From positions 25,800,874-25,864,873 of the forward strand of contig OZ005607.1 in the NCBI GenBank assembly GCA_963930655.1: a stretch of 64,000 nt of DNA. The letters run 5' to 3'. Below the pieces are notes generated by a model, which worked only from the letters and a program-made list of their open reading frames with translations, was not told the DNA's origin and did not search any database. A program made the position numbers and the translations under genes. Positions within the stretch are counted from its first letter, which is position 1. Each line of letters begins with the position of its first letter. Positions 52,332-64,000 of the stretch are shown here, one piece after another. This stretch comes from Myrica gale (lineage: Eukaryota > Streptophyta > Magnoliopsida > Fagales > Myricaceae).

Positions 52332-53198
52332 GTGTATTGTTTTCTGTACGACAATAAATTGATCCTTCTTACCATATGTCGTCATTTTAATTAGTTTCTC
52401 TAGTGTCAATTAATTGATCGATCAAAAGCCGCACGAATAGTTTTTTTATTCCTCTTCATTCCGTTTGAACGTTCGACGACTTCATTGAATTCGCAAATGA
52501 AAGGGGAATACCTTTTCATAATGTGTAAAGGGAATCTTTGTTGGGCTCACAGGATTTGCTGAGCCCCAATTTCTTGTTTTGTTCCAACAACTCCTTGTTA
52601 AACTGGGTCATTAAGAAACCTCTCGACCCCAATAGAGTACAAATGTAGGTAGGACATGTCCAACACATGACTCAAAGGTTTGGCCCAAACCCAATCCACC
52701 ACTGTTATGCTTTTGTCAGTTGTCACTAACCCCTGCCTCAACACAAGATTCAGCGGTTGGGCCAAGCTCAGCAACACTATTGGTTCTAATCAACTAATTT
52801 TGCCTGCCAAGCCCAATTCTCTAGCTACGCATCATGTCATTTTGCTGTCTAGGCCACCCACGCCATTGGCCATACTTTTGGTTTCGTCGATGAAGGATAC
52901 ACCTCTTGCCTGCAACTCATGCTTTTGCAGAGATTTTAGTATTCCCTGTCTTTTCGTCAATCCGCTACCCACCATTTTCCGGCTTCTACTAAATCAGAGA
53001 CAGCTGATGATTGAAACTACCTCTGCACATGCTGTGTATATGCAATGGCTGCAACATAACATTCAACAAGTTCACATTCTCCCTCTTCCTGTGATTCTTT
53101 TTTCCCTCATTTCGGGTAGGTAAAATCATTGAATTTGGCAACAAACGAAAGGCCAAAAACACACTACGATTATAATGTACATTATTCAACAATTGCCG
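52332..53198. other. Shared 3' flank between RLP copy D and the bromodomain gene
   Basis: Convergent intergenic region. 52891-53198 is duplicated at 38937-39240. It includes the probable 3' UTR of the bromodomain gene (minus strand). No separate gene is seen; the 52680-53123 open frame is a chance one. Confidence 0.6.
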
Positions 53199-56100
53199 TC
53201 ACCTTCTTGAACGTTTCCTTGACCTGCCTGCACCTCCCACCCCGTCTGTCTCCCCATTGTCTCTTCCCCTCCTCCCCACAGCAGCTGTGGCCACGGATTC
53301 CGGTCGCTTTGGCGGCCTCCCAACCCCTCTTTTCACCTTTGCAGAATTCTCCTCTCTCCCTCCTCTCCCACCCGTAGAACTCCGGGCCACCCGCTCCTCC
53401 CTCTTGATCCCTTCCCTCTTCCTACCCCTCCTCTTCTTCTCCTTCTCACTTCTACTCTCTTTGCTATCCTCGTCCGAATCATCAGCATCCTCTAGCACTT
53501 CACTGGATGAATTCTGTTTCATTCGTTTCAAGAAACTTGCGGCGCCTTGCTTCTTCTTTACCGTATTTTCCTTCTTATCCATCTTTACCTCCATACTGTC
53601 ATGAGAACTGAGCTCATTCACACCGTACTCATGTTTCATTTCACCACCTTTGTTACTCGTTCTCGAGCTTCTCCGACCCAATATTTCTTTAGTTCTTTCT
53701 TTCCTTATACCCTTCTCCTCTATCTTAACAAAAGACGCGTCATTATTCTTCTTACGACTAACATCTGGTTTTTCCTCGACCTCCTCTCTTTTCTCTACTT
53801 TTCTATGAGCACCTTCAGCAATTAGCGTTTTCATAGAACTGCGTTTCCCACACACCACCATGGAAGATTGCTTACTGGGTTTGGAAATCGTATCGGCTTC
53901 TCGACAGGGTTCGGGTTTCACGGTTCGGCTTTGAGGTTTCCGGAGCCTATGGTTCAGTTCCTTCCGTACTATAGCTCGGAGCTCCCGCGCTGCAACGTGC
54001 TCGGAAGAACTTTTACGGAAAAAGACGACCCCATTGTTGAACAAGAGCAGGAGATCCCTAAAGAACTTTTGAACACAATCCTCGTAGACACCTCTGTCAA
54101 GCCTGGATTGAACGGTCTGAAGATCCAAGTGTTGCCGAATCCAGCTCTTGCACCTTTCGGATTCCTGCAAAACCGTAAGAATTAAGAATAGAATAGTCAT
54201 TGAGTGAAAAAGGTAAGGAGAACGAATAATTATGCAATTAGCTGCACCGCAAAAGTTCTTCCAAGAAAAAAAAAATATATATATATATAGCGTACTCTAA
54301 TCTTTAAAATTTGTTTGGCGATTCAGAATTAGCTGCACCGCAAAAGTTCTAAAATTCAACGCGGAAGAAAAAGTATGTTCCAAAAAGGCTGCACCATTTC
54401 AGGAAGTGTAACAAATGGTCTAATAAGTAAAAAAAAATAACAGGACACGGTGGTCCAATTATATATGTCCATTTAAGAAAAAAAGTTCGAGCGTAAAAGA
54501 AGAAGAACGTGCGGGCCAATACCAGAGCGCTTTCAAGCGTATAAGAAAGGAAGTTACACCTTTAGATGTAAGATTTTGCACGTAGAAAAAGGGCAATCTT
54601 AAATCAAATTCATAACACATTTAAATACATTGTTCAATAAGGCAACTTTTAGGCATCTCTTCCAGCAAAGAGAAATCTCTAATTTGTTGCCTTCAATTTT
54701 AAAAAAAAAATAGACAATATATGAATACTATTAGTTTACACTTATTCATAATTAATACAGACAATATTAATTATTTCTATCTTTCTCTAAATTAAATTAT
54801 TAGAAATAAATTACAGTATTCTTATTAAACCTTAACCAAAGAAAAAATGAAAAAGGGAACCTACGAAAAAAAGAAAAGGAATGCGGACACCAGGGAAAGG
54901 AGAGATGGGTGGACACATCGGAGCAACAAGAAGACCATAGCTTTTTCTATTGGGCACCTTTTATTACTAATCACAGCAAGCCACCTAGCGATGTCGTATT
55001 CATTCAACGACTACCGGGGAACCTCTTCGATGCGGGCCTAATCTCTGTAATGTGCGGGCTCACCAGTTTAGCATTCCAAGTGATGCATGCTGGCAATTTG
55101 GGCTCTTACACAATACATTAACTGATAGTGTATACTCAATTTATCCACGTATGAAAAAAAAAAAAGAGATGAAAAGAAAAAGACGCTGACAGTGCATTCA
55201 CTTGGGTACGTGGTGTACGTGGTGAAGGCGACAGGCAGTCTACGATCTGTTACCTGGCTAGACATGCCATCCTAAATTATGCAGTAGAAGACAAAATATC
55301 TACCTGACATGATTTTATGGAATGCCATAAAAGTTACAGGCAGTAGTTTATGTATTATTTCAAAAGTTCGAATTAAGTTTTGATTGAAAACATGAAAACA
55401 AACAAGAACCAATGTCGTGTGTCAAAAATTTTGATCACCCCTAATAAAATAATATATATCTTCCTATTAAATTATTTCTCTTCAATTTTTCACTCATTTT
55501 TATATTTCAAAATTTTAACACACAAATACCACTCAACACTCCAAATTATTTTTCACACAGCCCAAGACCCTTCTCCACGTACAGTGTACTTTCTTATGTT
55601 ATTTGCACAATTGCTTGCACAATTGCTTCGTATTCTTCTGTTCGAGTGGATAATCCTTCCGAATCCTATTCAGCTATTCCCGTGCCGCCGCCACAGAATG
55701 CCGTACCGTGATACTTTCTAGGAAAATACTTACGAGCCAAGTCGAGGAACCGACCGCTCAGCCTAGACCAAAACAAGCCTAGACAACATGGGGATTATTA
55801 ATTATGCACTATACGACGTAGTTTCAAATTCTTAGTTGGACCCACCTGAACATAAAACATGCACACCACACCAATTATCGATATCGTTGTACCCAATTTT
55901 TGCTCTTGAATGGTCCATCCGTAATTACCGAAACATTCCCGAACAAAATCGAAAATGTAACTGATGTAGTTACATTTTTGCCGCCACATCGCACTCGACG
56001 ACCGGCCCACAACAGATGTAGCTGAAGCCTGAGACGTATCAGGTCCGTCGAATAATGATTCTCCCATCTTCTTTTATACGACACTTTTTAAAATTTTTTG

Positions 56101-57322
56101 TTATTCTTTTTCTTCCCTTTTTTTAAATAATTATTTTAACTATTTATATTTTTAAATAAATAATATTCGTTGGAGCGGAGGATACCTGGCTCTGAAGCCG
56201 CCGCTCGAACACTGAGCTGAGCCGATGCGACCGGATGATCCCGAGGAGCTTTACCAACGGCTCAGATTTCACTGCCGAGACTCGTCTCCTGGCGGGAGAA
56301 ACCTCGTCACCCTCGGGCTCTTCGCCGCTACTAACCTCTTCACCGCCCCTACGAAGCCGTTTCTTCATTGATAAGCTGGCCGAGCTCTGCACATCGCTGC
56401 TCTGCTTCGACGCCGCTTCCTTTTCCCGTTTAGACTCACCCACCGATTCCAACCTCTCGTTTGACTCGCCGGGTCCACACGCCAGGCTCGATTTAGCCCC
56501 TACCTCCTCTTCCCCTCCCGCATCCTCATCTATATGCTCCACTTTACGGTCTTTACCATTGTCATAGGAAGAGTCCTTCACCTGTGCGGACCCGGACCGT
56601 CCCGGATCCGGTTCATATCCTCCTGGTTCGGGTCTCACTTGGTCCCCAACGACACCGTTTGCTGGCCCTTGACCATCGCCTCTTTGACTCGTCGAATTGG
56701 ACTCGTTGAAGGACCGATTCTCTTTATCGTCGGAGACGTCGCCAGAGACCGATTTCCCGGCGAGCTTCTCAGGCGACCTCGTCGTTTCTTGTCCGTCACC
56801 TTCGAGATCCTTCTTCAGATCGACCGCTTCAGCCTCGTCCTTCAAGCTCCGCTCTCTCTCCTGCTCCAACCTCTTCACCTTCAACTCCAACGACCTGTAC
56901 CCAACACAAGGAGGAAAAAAACGAAAACAAAAACTCTCAGATCTTATACCACGAAGAAAACACGATCATTGGCACTCAGATCTCCCACAAAATTCGAGTT
57001 CTATTTACACGATCGATAAATCGCGGCGCTGGACCTCTCGTCGCAGCTCCTCGATCCGAATCCGACGGAGCTCATTGACGAGGCTGGCGGATTCGTCGCC
57101 GTTTGGGGGCACGAAGCGCCGCTTGAGATCGTCAAACTTGTCTCTACAGTACTGAGGAGTGAGAGTGAGGGGGAGAAGCGAAGGGACGGAGGAACTCCGG
57201 TTCTGAAGCTCCCCAGCGATGGAGTCCCAGCTCGTGGTGCCGTGACGGTTCACGGCGCACGCTAACAGGAGTTCCTCTAACGTGCCCCAAGGTTTAGCGC
57301 TGGTTCCGAGTTCCCTAGCCAT
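53199..57322 (-). CDS. SANT/Myb-bromodomain nuclear protein (BRD4/BRD8-like, plant family)
   Basis: Three exons on the minus strand: 57322-57009, 56894-56186 and 54164-53199, joined by GT-AG introns (GTAAAT…CAG and GTATCC…CAG). They give a frame of 662 codons. Exon 1 has a SANT/Myb-like domain (WGTLEELLLACAVNRHG, W…AGEL, YCRDKFDDLKRRF). Exon 2 is an acidic coiled region (LELKVKRLEQERERS) and ends with the first helix of a bromodomain (EPLVKLLGIIRSHRLSSVFE). Exon 3 completes the bromodomain (LDLQTVQSRLDRGVYED…FNNGVVFF, with the acetyl-lysine-binding Asn) and has a basic, Ser-rich tail with an AT-hook-like GRPPKRPE. Such proteins bind acetylated histones; the plant members resemble At2g42150, At3g57980 and At1g61215. 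Intron 2 (54165-56185) contains a repeat also found at 48580. The frame is intact. Confidence 0.93.
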
Positions 57323-58560
57323 GATCCTCTCATTTCATCGTTAGGGTTTTTGCTGGTTCGATGTGGGTTTGGTTTGGTCTCCTTTTTATTGTAAAATTGC
57401 TCCTCCTTCGACTATACCAACAAGTTCTATGTGCTTTCCATTTGTATATATATGTGCTCAGCTATATACGTGGGGGCGATTTGCTTTCAGATTTTGCTTT
57501 CTTTCGCGGTTTGGGGGGACGGGTGGATTTTTGGGCATTGCACCATTTAAAGTATTTGGGCTTGATCGCGAGCTCGCACCACATTGGCGAAGATGGGTTT
57601 TCTCGTCCTTCCCATCCGCATTTGCGAAAATGTCCCTGGAGGCCTGGACCGTAGCCTGTGTCTGTGAGCTTCAGAGTCACAGGCTGACTGTTCCTCTCTC
57701 CAGATATCCTGGGTCGATGTGGGACCCAATTCAACACCTGTTTCGAGTGAATCAAGGCTGAGGTACAACCACACGGCCGTCACAGCCACTCCAAAATTGA
57801 AGGTATTTAGCACTTTTTCGTTTTTCTTTCGAATCATACTGTAAATAGCCCTGAATTTATAAGAATTTCTAACTCAGTCATTTTGTTAATATTCAGGGTT
57901 TTTTTTGTTAAATTCTTCACTGTTAATTCATTAAATAGTGTACATATTTGGTGCGCGAGGGTCTAGTATTGTGGTCAGAGGTGATGCTTAAAACGAGTAG
58001 TAAACTCAAACGTCCTAATTATTTTTCTTAGTAGCGTAAATGTATTATGTTTCTACTTAAGCAATGTACATGTATTGCGGACAAATTTGTGTGCTCAAGA
58101 GTTTTACCCTACTTTCCCAAATAGTCACAAGACACTCGTCAAGATACGAGACTAGTGCACGTATTAAAAGAGCTCCGCTTCTATGAGGGCGTTTTTTGCT
58201 CGCAAATCTGAAAGGGCTGTTTCCATCTTTATTCTAATATATATATATATATATGACTCATAAACGTATATAAGTATTGAAATTAGATTGATAAATTATT
58301 TATTATATATCATCACATGATAAAGATTTATACCTTTTAGGATAACCAATAATAAGGTTTTAATAGAGGGAAAATCTCCACTTTTTCCTATGTTAAATTA
58401 AAGATTTTCATGAATTGAATTTTGAATATGAGAACATGACGCAAGAGATGGATATATTATATTCCATGATTACTACTTTCCATTTAAATATTTGATCATG
58501 ATCTAAAATGATTTGTGCAAATTATACATATAATAATAATAATAAAACAGAATTTCATCT
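57323..58560. other. Promoter side of the bromodomain gene and intergenic sequence
   Basis: 57323-57360 (tcgttagggtttttgc) is a typical plant leader region for the minus-strand gene. The ORFs to 57837 overlap on both strands and show no family signature. From 57840 the sequence is AT-rich, with a short (ta)n at 58238. No gene. Confidence 0.5.
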
Positions 58561-61500
58561 AATATCCTAAAAGAAGAAAAACTACTATTGGGCTTTTTCT
58601 ATGGTTTGCAGCCATGCGGGTGCTCAATCAGTCCATTAATTCTTTTCTTAGATTATGAATTTGACAAATACACTCGATGCCATAACACCTTACAATTAGA
58701 AATTGGCTTAATTACCGCTATAGTTTCTGTAGTATTGACTTTTAACAAATCAATCTTTGGGTATAACTTTGAACGGGACGTTCCATGTGATTTATTTTTT
58801 GATACATATAGGTCATTTTGTCTATTAAAAATTAGTCAACTAATGAAATGGTTAAGTGGACCAACTTTTGATGGACGAAATAACTTGTAGGTCTAAAAAA
58901 CAGATCATAGAGACCGTAGTGTTCAAAGTTGTACTTCAAGAGCTGATTGTTAAAAATCAATATCATATAGATTGTATCAATAATTAAACCTTAAAACTTC
59001 GACTCAGCAAGAAATGTGCCTTTGTGACTAGCCTTTTGTCTTTTGTTCGGCCAGACATTATAAAATAATAATAAAATTTTTATTTTAGAAGGAAAATTTA
59101 TTTTTTGGTCTCTAAAGCTACAATTTTACTTTCACTGCCAAAAAAAAATTATAAGGACAATTATTATTTTCACGTCAAAAAATCATTTTTGCATTCAAGT
59201 TAATCAAAAAATTTAAAAGAATGAGTAAATTGTTGAAAATTAATATTTAATGGATCCAATATAACAAAAATAATATATTAAAATACAATGTGTCAAAATT
59301 CTACGATTAAAACGTGAAAAGTGTATTTCCATTGCGCCGCGCTTGACAGTCATGTTTGTATATATATAAAAGCCTAAAGAAACATGCCCGGCAATGGAGT
59401 CGGCAAGCTGACACTTAACTCGCCATTTATTGGAATGGGTCCCAATACCCAATACATCTTCAATAAATTCATTCTTGTTTAGACCACGCAACATTTCCTG
59501 CGAGAAGCACTGAAAGCCTAGAGTCAATTTGTTGAACCATACTGGTATGAGCTCCATATTTGCCACCAACTGTTTGGATAGGAGCAACGAAATAAGCCAT
59601 ATCAACCGGAGTATTGCTAATGAACTGCGCAGTTTCTGGCACTCTGTTTTGGAAGAAAATTAAGTCTATGGTCTCTGCCATGAGTCATTCGTTCGGCTCT
59701 GGGGTCATTGAAAAGCAAGCTTGTCTCCATATGCCCATTATCCGATCACCACCATGAGGAGATCTAGCTGGTACTAGCGGCTATAGGATTCTGATCTTGA
59801 TCTTGAGTTCCAACTGTGTTTGCTCTTCTGATCTTCTTATAAATCCTACACAATATTCATATCATCCAAATGGATGAAATGAACCCACAAACTATCATAA
59901 ATGTTGCATTTTACATCCTAAACTAATAAGTTTAATATATTGCAAGTACAAAATATCCATCTCTAACAAAAATAAAGTGACGTTTATATCTTAAACTAAT
60001 TTTATTATTCTATTTTTTTTACTTAAACGAAGATATTTTTCTAATGAAAAACTTATCAGTAATGCTCCATTATATTTCGTTGGGGCATGATATTTATTTT
60101 ATCTTTATATATGAAGGATGAGGATCATGATCATGATCCTCATAATATTGACATTTATCTTAGAATTTCTTGGTGATTATGACAAGTAGATACATATTCT
60201 CACGTTGAGGAATTTCAGATGGCCCACAATTAACATGCGGGATTAGAGTTTCCCAACCTACACAAACCCAAAATAGTTAGGTGATGTTTTGGCAAGTAAA
60301 AATTTTAAGAATATTAAGCTTGCTCTTGATGTTGTATTTTACGATTACAAGGTTAGCGGCAGCCCAGGGCCACCCCCTACATCTGCCACTGCATGGAGCG
60401 AAAGAGGTTAAGGAGGACGATTTGCACAAGGTAAACAATTTGAAAGTAGAAATTCTAATGTGTCTAAGAATCCATCCTCCAAATACCTTGTTGACTTTGT
60501 GGGTACACTATACCTAAATACAAAAATGGCAAGAAGAAACGAAGAAGAAATAGTCGAACTAGAAAGAAAGTTGAATGTGATGGTCACACGGGTCTGGCGA
60601 AAAAAACGAGTCTAGATCAGTCAAACGAGTCGGCTTCATGGGTTAACTTCATTAAATGATATGGCCCTCCCTCAACCGTCGAATGGCTGATTTTTAACCA
60701 CTTCATTAAATGATGTGCTTCATGGCTTAGCACAACAAGACTTAGCACAATAATCGAACTCCCCCTCCCTGCACATGTTTGAAAGTTTTACGGTTCCTAT
60801 ATACATATTTATTCCCCTACCATAAATAGAAATATTTTTTGGTTTGTTCTATGGTTGGTTTTGCAGCCCATGCAGTTACAAATATTTTTGAACACGATCA
60901 ATCCTCATCCTCAATTTGATGATTAATTATGCACATGTCCGAAGTGTTGAGATAGATAACGACAAACAAACAGCGGAATAATTATTCTCTCTAAATGAAA
61001 GTAAATAGAGTGCAATCTCAACAATTATACATACTAAAAAATAATCTCAAGATAATCAATCACACCAAGCCAGAAAGACAAACACTTTTTAAGTGAAAAA
61101 CTTTCCTTGTGTGAGGAAGAAAAACAACGAGACCTAGTCCAGTCAAAATCACCACTATAAACTGAATAATGGGTATACAAAGTCTTCTATAGTCACAACT
61201 AGTGGCTACACTCAGATCTTCAAGATTATATCAATCTTGACAAATACAACGAAAAAAAAAAGTAGAGAAAATACCAACCAATTTGTGGTCACTGTTTCCG
61301 AGCTCAAAATCTGATCTTCACCGTTCAGATTATAGCTCATTGTGTCGTGAATGTCTCCTCCAAATTTCAGCTCAATCGGATCACAAAGAAGCAGGATCTA
61401 GCCTTTGATGAAGCCTGGACGTGAAAGAGAAAACAACATCTTTGTTTTCTTTCTCTTCTTTTTAATCCGTACAACTTAAAGAACTTCACTTTAGTGTTAT

Positions 61501-62211
61501 AAGTTAAAACTCTAATGGGCTTTGAGATTTATTAAAAGACCCCCAATTGGGTTTTTCTTCACATAAAATGAATTAACCCAACACAAAGTTCAATCTTGTG
61601 TCCCTAAGTTTCAAATTGACGATTTGCTTCTCTTATGTTTCGAACATGATCAATCACAACCCTCAGTTTGATTTGGATGTTAAGTTATATGAAAAAATAT
61701 GCTAAATGACTGAAAATAAATTAAAATGAAATAGATTACAAAATTAGAGTATAAATATTTAAAATTAGAGTTTAAATATTTTTACTTACAAAAATATTAA
61801 TTATATATTATTATTATTATTTTTAATGAATTTTTAAATATTTTATTAGTAATTTTGTTTTGGAGAGGCATTTCATTATTTTGCATATAGTTTTAATGTT
61901 TTATAACTGAGGAGGGCAAAATTGATATTTAACTGTCATTTTAATATTTATAACACATTTTCTATCGATAAATATAGGGTTGGTGGGGCACACATAATCC
62001 GACTCGAAGTCATATTCATACAGAATACTTATTCGAAAATATAAATAGTACGCATGGGTCCCCGACGAAGGACATAGGCAGAGCTTACAATACAAACAAA
62101 GTCAAGCCACAGCCAAATGAGGCGGAAAAACAGGTGAAGGCTGACCGTGAAGCTAGCGGAATCAGTAAGCCAGCCGGCCAAATCATTAGTTCCGGAGCGC
62201 GGCTTAATTTT
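58561..62211. other. AT-rich intergenic region
   Basis: No supported gene. A possible degraded minus-strand coding piece is at 59240-59681 (separate entry). 60947-61620 (cagcggaataattattctctc…gaaaaactttccttgtgtgaggaag) has the style of a non-autonomous LTR element but no repeat pair was found. 60640-60720 has a small duplication 'cttcattaaatgatNtg'. 61730-61860 is nearly pure A/T. Confidence 0.5.
59240..59681 (-). other. Unrecognised degraded open frame
   Basis: Two overlapping minus frames (59469-59681 and 59240-59605) could be one coding sequence with a frameshift near 59540: MAETIDLIFFQNRVPETAQF… and FSQEMLRGLNKNEFIEDVLG. I cannot assign a family. It may be a gene relic or chance. Confidence 0.25.
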
Positions 62212-63951
62212 TCAAACGTAAAGATCTTCAAACGTACCACAGCAATCAACCACGCCCATTGCGTTCAGGCCATTGTCAACATGTATGACAGCACCGGTAA
62301 TGGCAGAAGCCAAAGGTGAAGCTAGAAACGCGGCGGTGTTCCCCACTTCCTCTGTTTAATCAGCTTATGAAGTCAGAACGATGTTAATAGAGCAGTAGAG
62401 AGAGCGATAGATTAGCCCAGTAATTTTTTTATGGGTGATCCGTGATTATTAGCCAGTAAATTTGAAGAAGAAGGAAACTTTCGAATCACCTGCGCTTAGT
62501 TCTTTCTTCAGAGGTGCATTGATTTTTGAATAGTCGATCATCTTTTCCATAAATTTACTTGGATTTGCACCAAGAAATCTTTGTGGACCTGAGAATAAAC
62601 ACCAGAGCACATTTAATTAATTAACTATCCTGACCAGATTGAGGTAATGGTCATGACACCAGAAATTACTTAAAGATGTTATGCAGATACTGGCCAGTTC
62701 CAAGCCCTAAAACAGTAGTGACCCCTCAAAATGCATGGGACAGATGAAGAATTGGGTTTTTGGGACACGAATACGGAAATAGTTATAAGACGATTCAAAA
62801 CCATCACGAAGCCAATTGGGGGAAGCTTAAAAGTATGATCCAAACAAGACAATTAACCTGTCAGACCACAGCTATCAAAACAAGCCACCCAGTCTATGAG
62901 ACCGGATTCAGTCCCAAAAAAAAAAGATTGTGCAAAGAATTCAAAGTCACGATCGTAATTTTAAAATGAACATTTAAGGGTCGGATTGGTCACGAAGCCT
63001 ATTAGCCATTTTGTCTCACACCACTAAGCCTATTAGACATTTTGTCTCACATGCCTCGTTAAATGAGGTAGCGAAATCCTAATCCTAAATGTTCGTTTTA
63101 AAATTACAGCAATGACTTTGAATCTCTTTACACAATCTTTCTTAATTGGATTGAATCCTTTCTCCCTGGTCTATGATGGAACAAGATGGGTAGATGAGTT
63201 GAACACATGGGAAAGTGGTCAATTGAAAACCCGCATCGAGGAAACATATATACGGTGGATGTTGAAGTATAATTTGCTTGAAATGATTAAATGATCAAGG
63301 AGAATATTTGGTAGATAGGTAAAACTGAGAAAGGAAAAACTCAATTGCAACTAAAAAAGGAAAAGAAAGTGCTAAATTACCAGCAGATATTGTGTTGACT
63401 CTGATCCCTTTTCTACCCGCCTCATAAGCAAGCACCTGAATGAAGAATCAACATATGAAAAATACTATCCATCAGAACTCTGTAAACAAAATTCGCACTT
63501 ACTCTTGTGTCACTCTCCAGAGCAGCTTTTGCAGAACTCATGCCTCCGCCATATCTGTGTATATATAACAAGTCAGAATACTATGCATCAGAACTCTGTA
63601 AACGTGTATTAGCACAACGATCACTATGAAGGAAATACGTACGCACCCTGGAATGATCCTCTGGGAAGCAATAAATGAAAGAGCAATCGCAGAACCACCT
63701 ATTACAGCAACAACCTAGCATTAATTCCACATATTTTTTCCCCATCCAGTATTTTTTGTACAGTTGAAGAAGTCCTGGATCCAAGAAAGAGAAGAAAAAG
63801 AAAGCACTATTTTGATGATTGAGTATAGGAGTACTGTGCCTGGATTCATTATTGGGAGGAAACTCTTCAATAGAGAAACGTAGGAGTAACTTGACGCAGA
63901 TAAAGCTTGAAGATAACCTTTCCTGGATGTCTCCAGCAGAGGTTTACTTGC
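62212..63951 (-). CDS. MOD1: Enoyl-[acyl-carrier-protein] reductase, MOD1-like, 3' exons (partial)
   Basis: Six exons on the minus strand: 63951-63840, 63698-63647, 63554-63503, 63435-63381, 62588-62490 and 62351-62212 (stop TGA). Phases agree at every join. The first intron uses a GC donor (CCAG|GCACAG); the rest are GT-AG. The protein reads [20 protein letters not shown]…, FLPIMNPG, then [17 protein letters not shown] with the catalytic Tyr and Lys, [19 protein letters not shown] and [20 protein letters not shown]. This is plastid FabI/MOD1, which makes the last reduction in fatty-acid elongation with NADH. Unusual: the first active-site Tyr (LTYIASER in known plant enzymes) is Phe (LSFIASQR), and the usual PLGSRAAKAIGF loop is replaced by [16 protein letters not shown]. 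The transit peptide and NAD-binding exons lie beyond the window. Confidence 0.9.
62895..63190. repeat. Long imperfect inverted repeat in a MOD1 intron
   Basis: The left arm 62905-62985 (gaccggattcag…agattgtgcaaag.attcaaagtca…gtaattttaaaatgaacattta) pairs with the right arm 63085-63175 (…taaatgttcgttttaaaattac…tgactttgaatct…caatctttctt…gaatccttt…ggtc). The loop contains two copies of 'cctattagNcattttgtctcaca'. It is probably a Mutator-like MITE. The ORF 63112-63294 lies mostly in the right arm and is not a gene. The outer ends are not defined. Confidence 0.7.
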
Positions 63952-64000
63952 CTGTTAAAGAGGTGATTGCTCGCTTAACCCCGAGTTAAATTAGACAGAG

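Noticed and set aside
53257..54185. Plus-strand frames over the bromodomain exon 3
   Set aside because: Antisense shadows. The minus strand has the domain, the splice sites and the exon joins.
56235..57155. Plus-strand frames of 110-161 codons
   Set aside because: Antisense shadows of exons 1 and 2 of the SANT/bromodomain gene.
57361..57837. Overlapping frames upstream of the bromodomain gene
   Set aside because: Open on both strands, no family signature. They could be an upstream transcript, but nothing supports a gene.
60281..60517. 78-codon frame with a hydrophobic start
   Set aside because: Looks like a secreted peptide at first, but there is no conserved motif, promoter or cysteine pattern, and the region is low-complexity intergenic DNA.

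Overview
This window is nuclear DNA of a flowering plant, most probably a woody eudicot. The evidence is introns with GT-AG borders, a plant lectin receptor kinase, a plastid-type enoyl-ACP reductase, a plant SANT/bromodomain gene and a high density of plant retrotransposons, MITEs and CACTA/hAT elements. No RNA gene, CRISPR array or prokaryotic feature was seen.

Three genes look intact. They are an intronless L-type lectin receptor kinase (3548-5683, minus), a three-exon SANT/Myb plus bromodomain nuclear protein (53199-57322, minus), and the 3' six exons of an enoyl-[ACP] reductase of the MOD1 type (62212-63951, minus) whose 5' end lies beyond the right edge. The minus-strand gag ORF of a short retrotransposon (15850-17397) is also uninterrupted.

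Between about 7.5 and 52.3 kb lies a decayed tandem cluster of LRR receptor-like proteins of the RLP2/RLP3/PSY1R type. There are four long copies: 35446-38795, 41812-43604, 45791-48152 and 48982-52331. Smaller fragments lie at 7.6, 12.7, 34.2, 39.8, 41.0 and 44.0 kb. Each long copy carries at least one disabling change: frameshifts, an in-frame TAG, a 1.6 kb insertion, a solo LTR, a 5'-truncated LINE, or a TRIM. Their 5' upstream region (with a shared TTGACC/CCCACGT module) and 3' flanks were duplicated with them, and one copy carried along the tail of the neighbouring bromodomain gene.

The mobile elements are well resolved because duplicated flanks give 'empty site' copies inside the same window. 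They include a gene-capturing hAT element with an 8-bp target duplication (13112-15063), a gag-only copia derivative with LTRs, PBS and PPT (15278-18247), a decayed copia (21079-about 29420) split inside gag by a 3.8-kb CACTA element (25450-29272, TSD GTC), three Mutator-like fold-back MITEs with 9-bp duplications, a poly(A) retroposon with a 16-bp duplication (19144-19910), a 661-bp solo LTR (47276-47936), a LINE tail fused in frame to LRR coding sequence (49464-50602), and a nearly new TRIM (51067-51406).

The window shows tandem growth of an immune-receptor family followed by decay under insertion. The functional genes sit at the two ends. No wholly new system was proven. The best leads are the multi-gene capture by the hAT element, the gag/RT-remnant ORF, the LRR-LINE chimeric ORF, and the MOD1-like gene with an altered active-site tyrosine and substrate loop.
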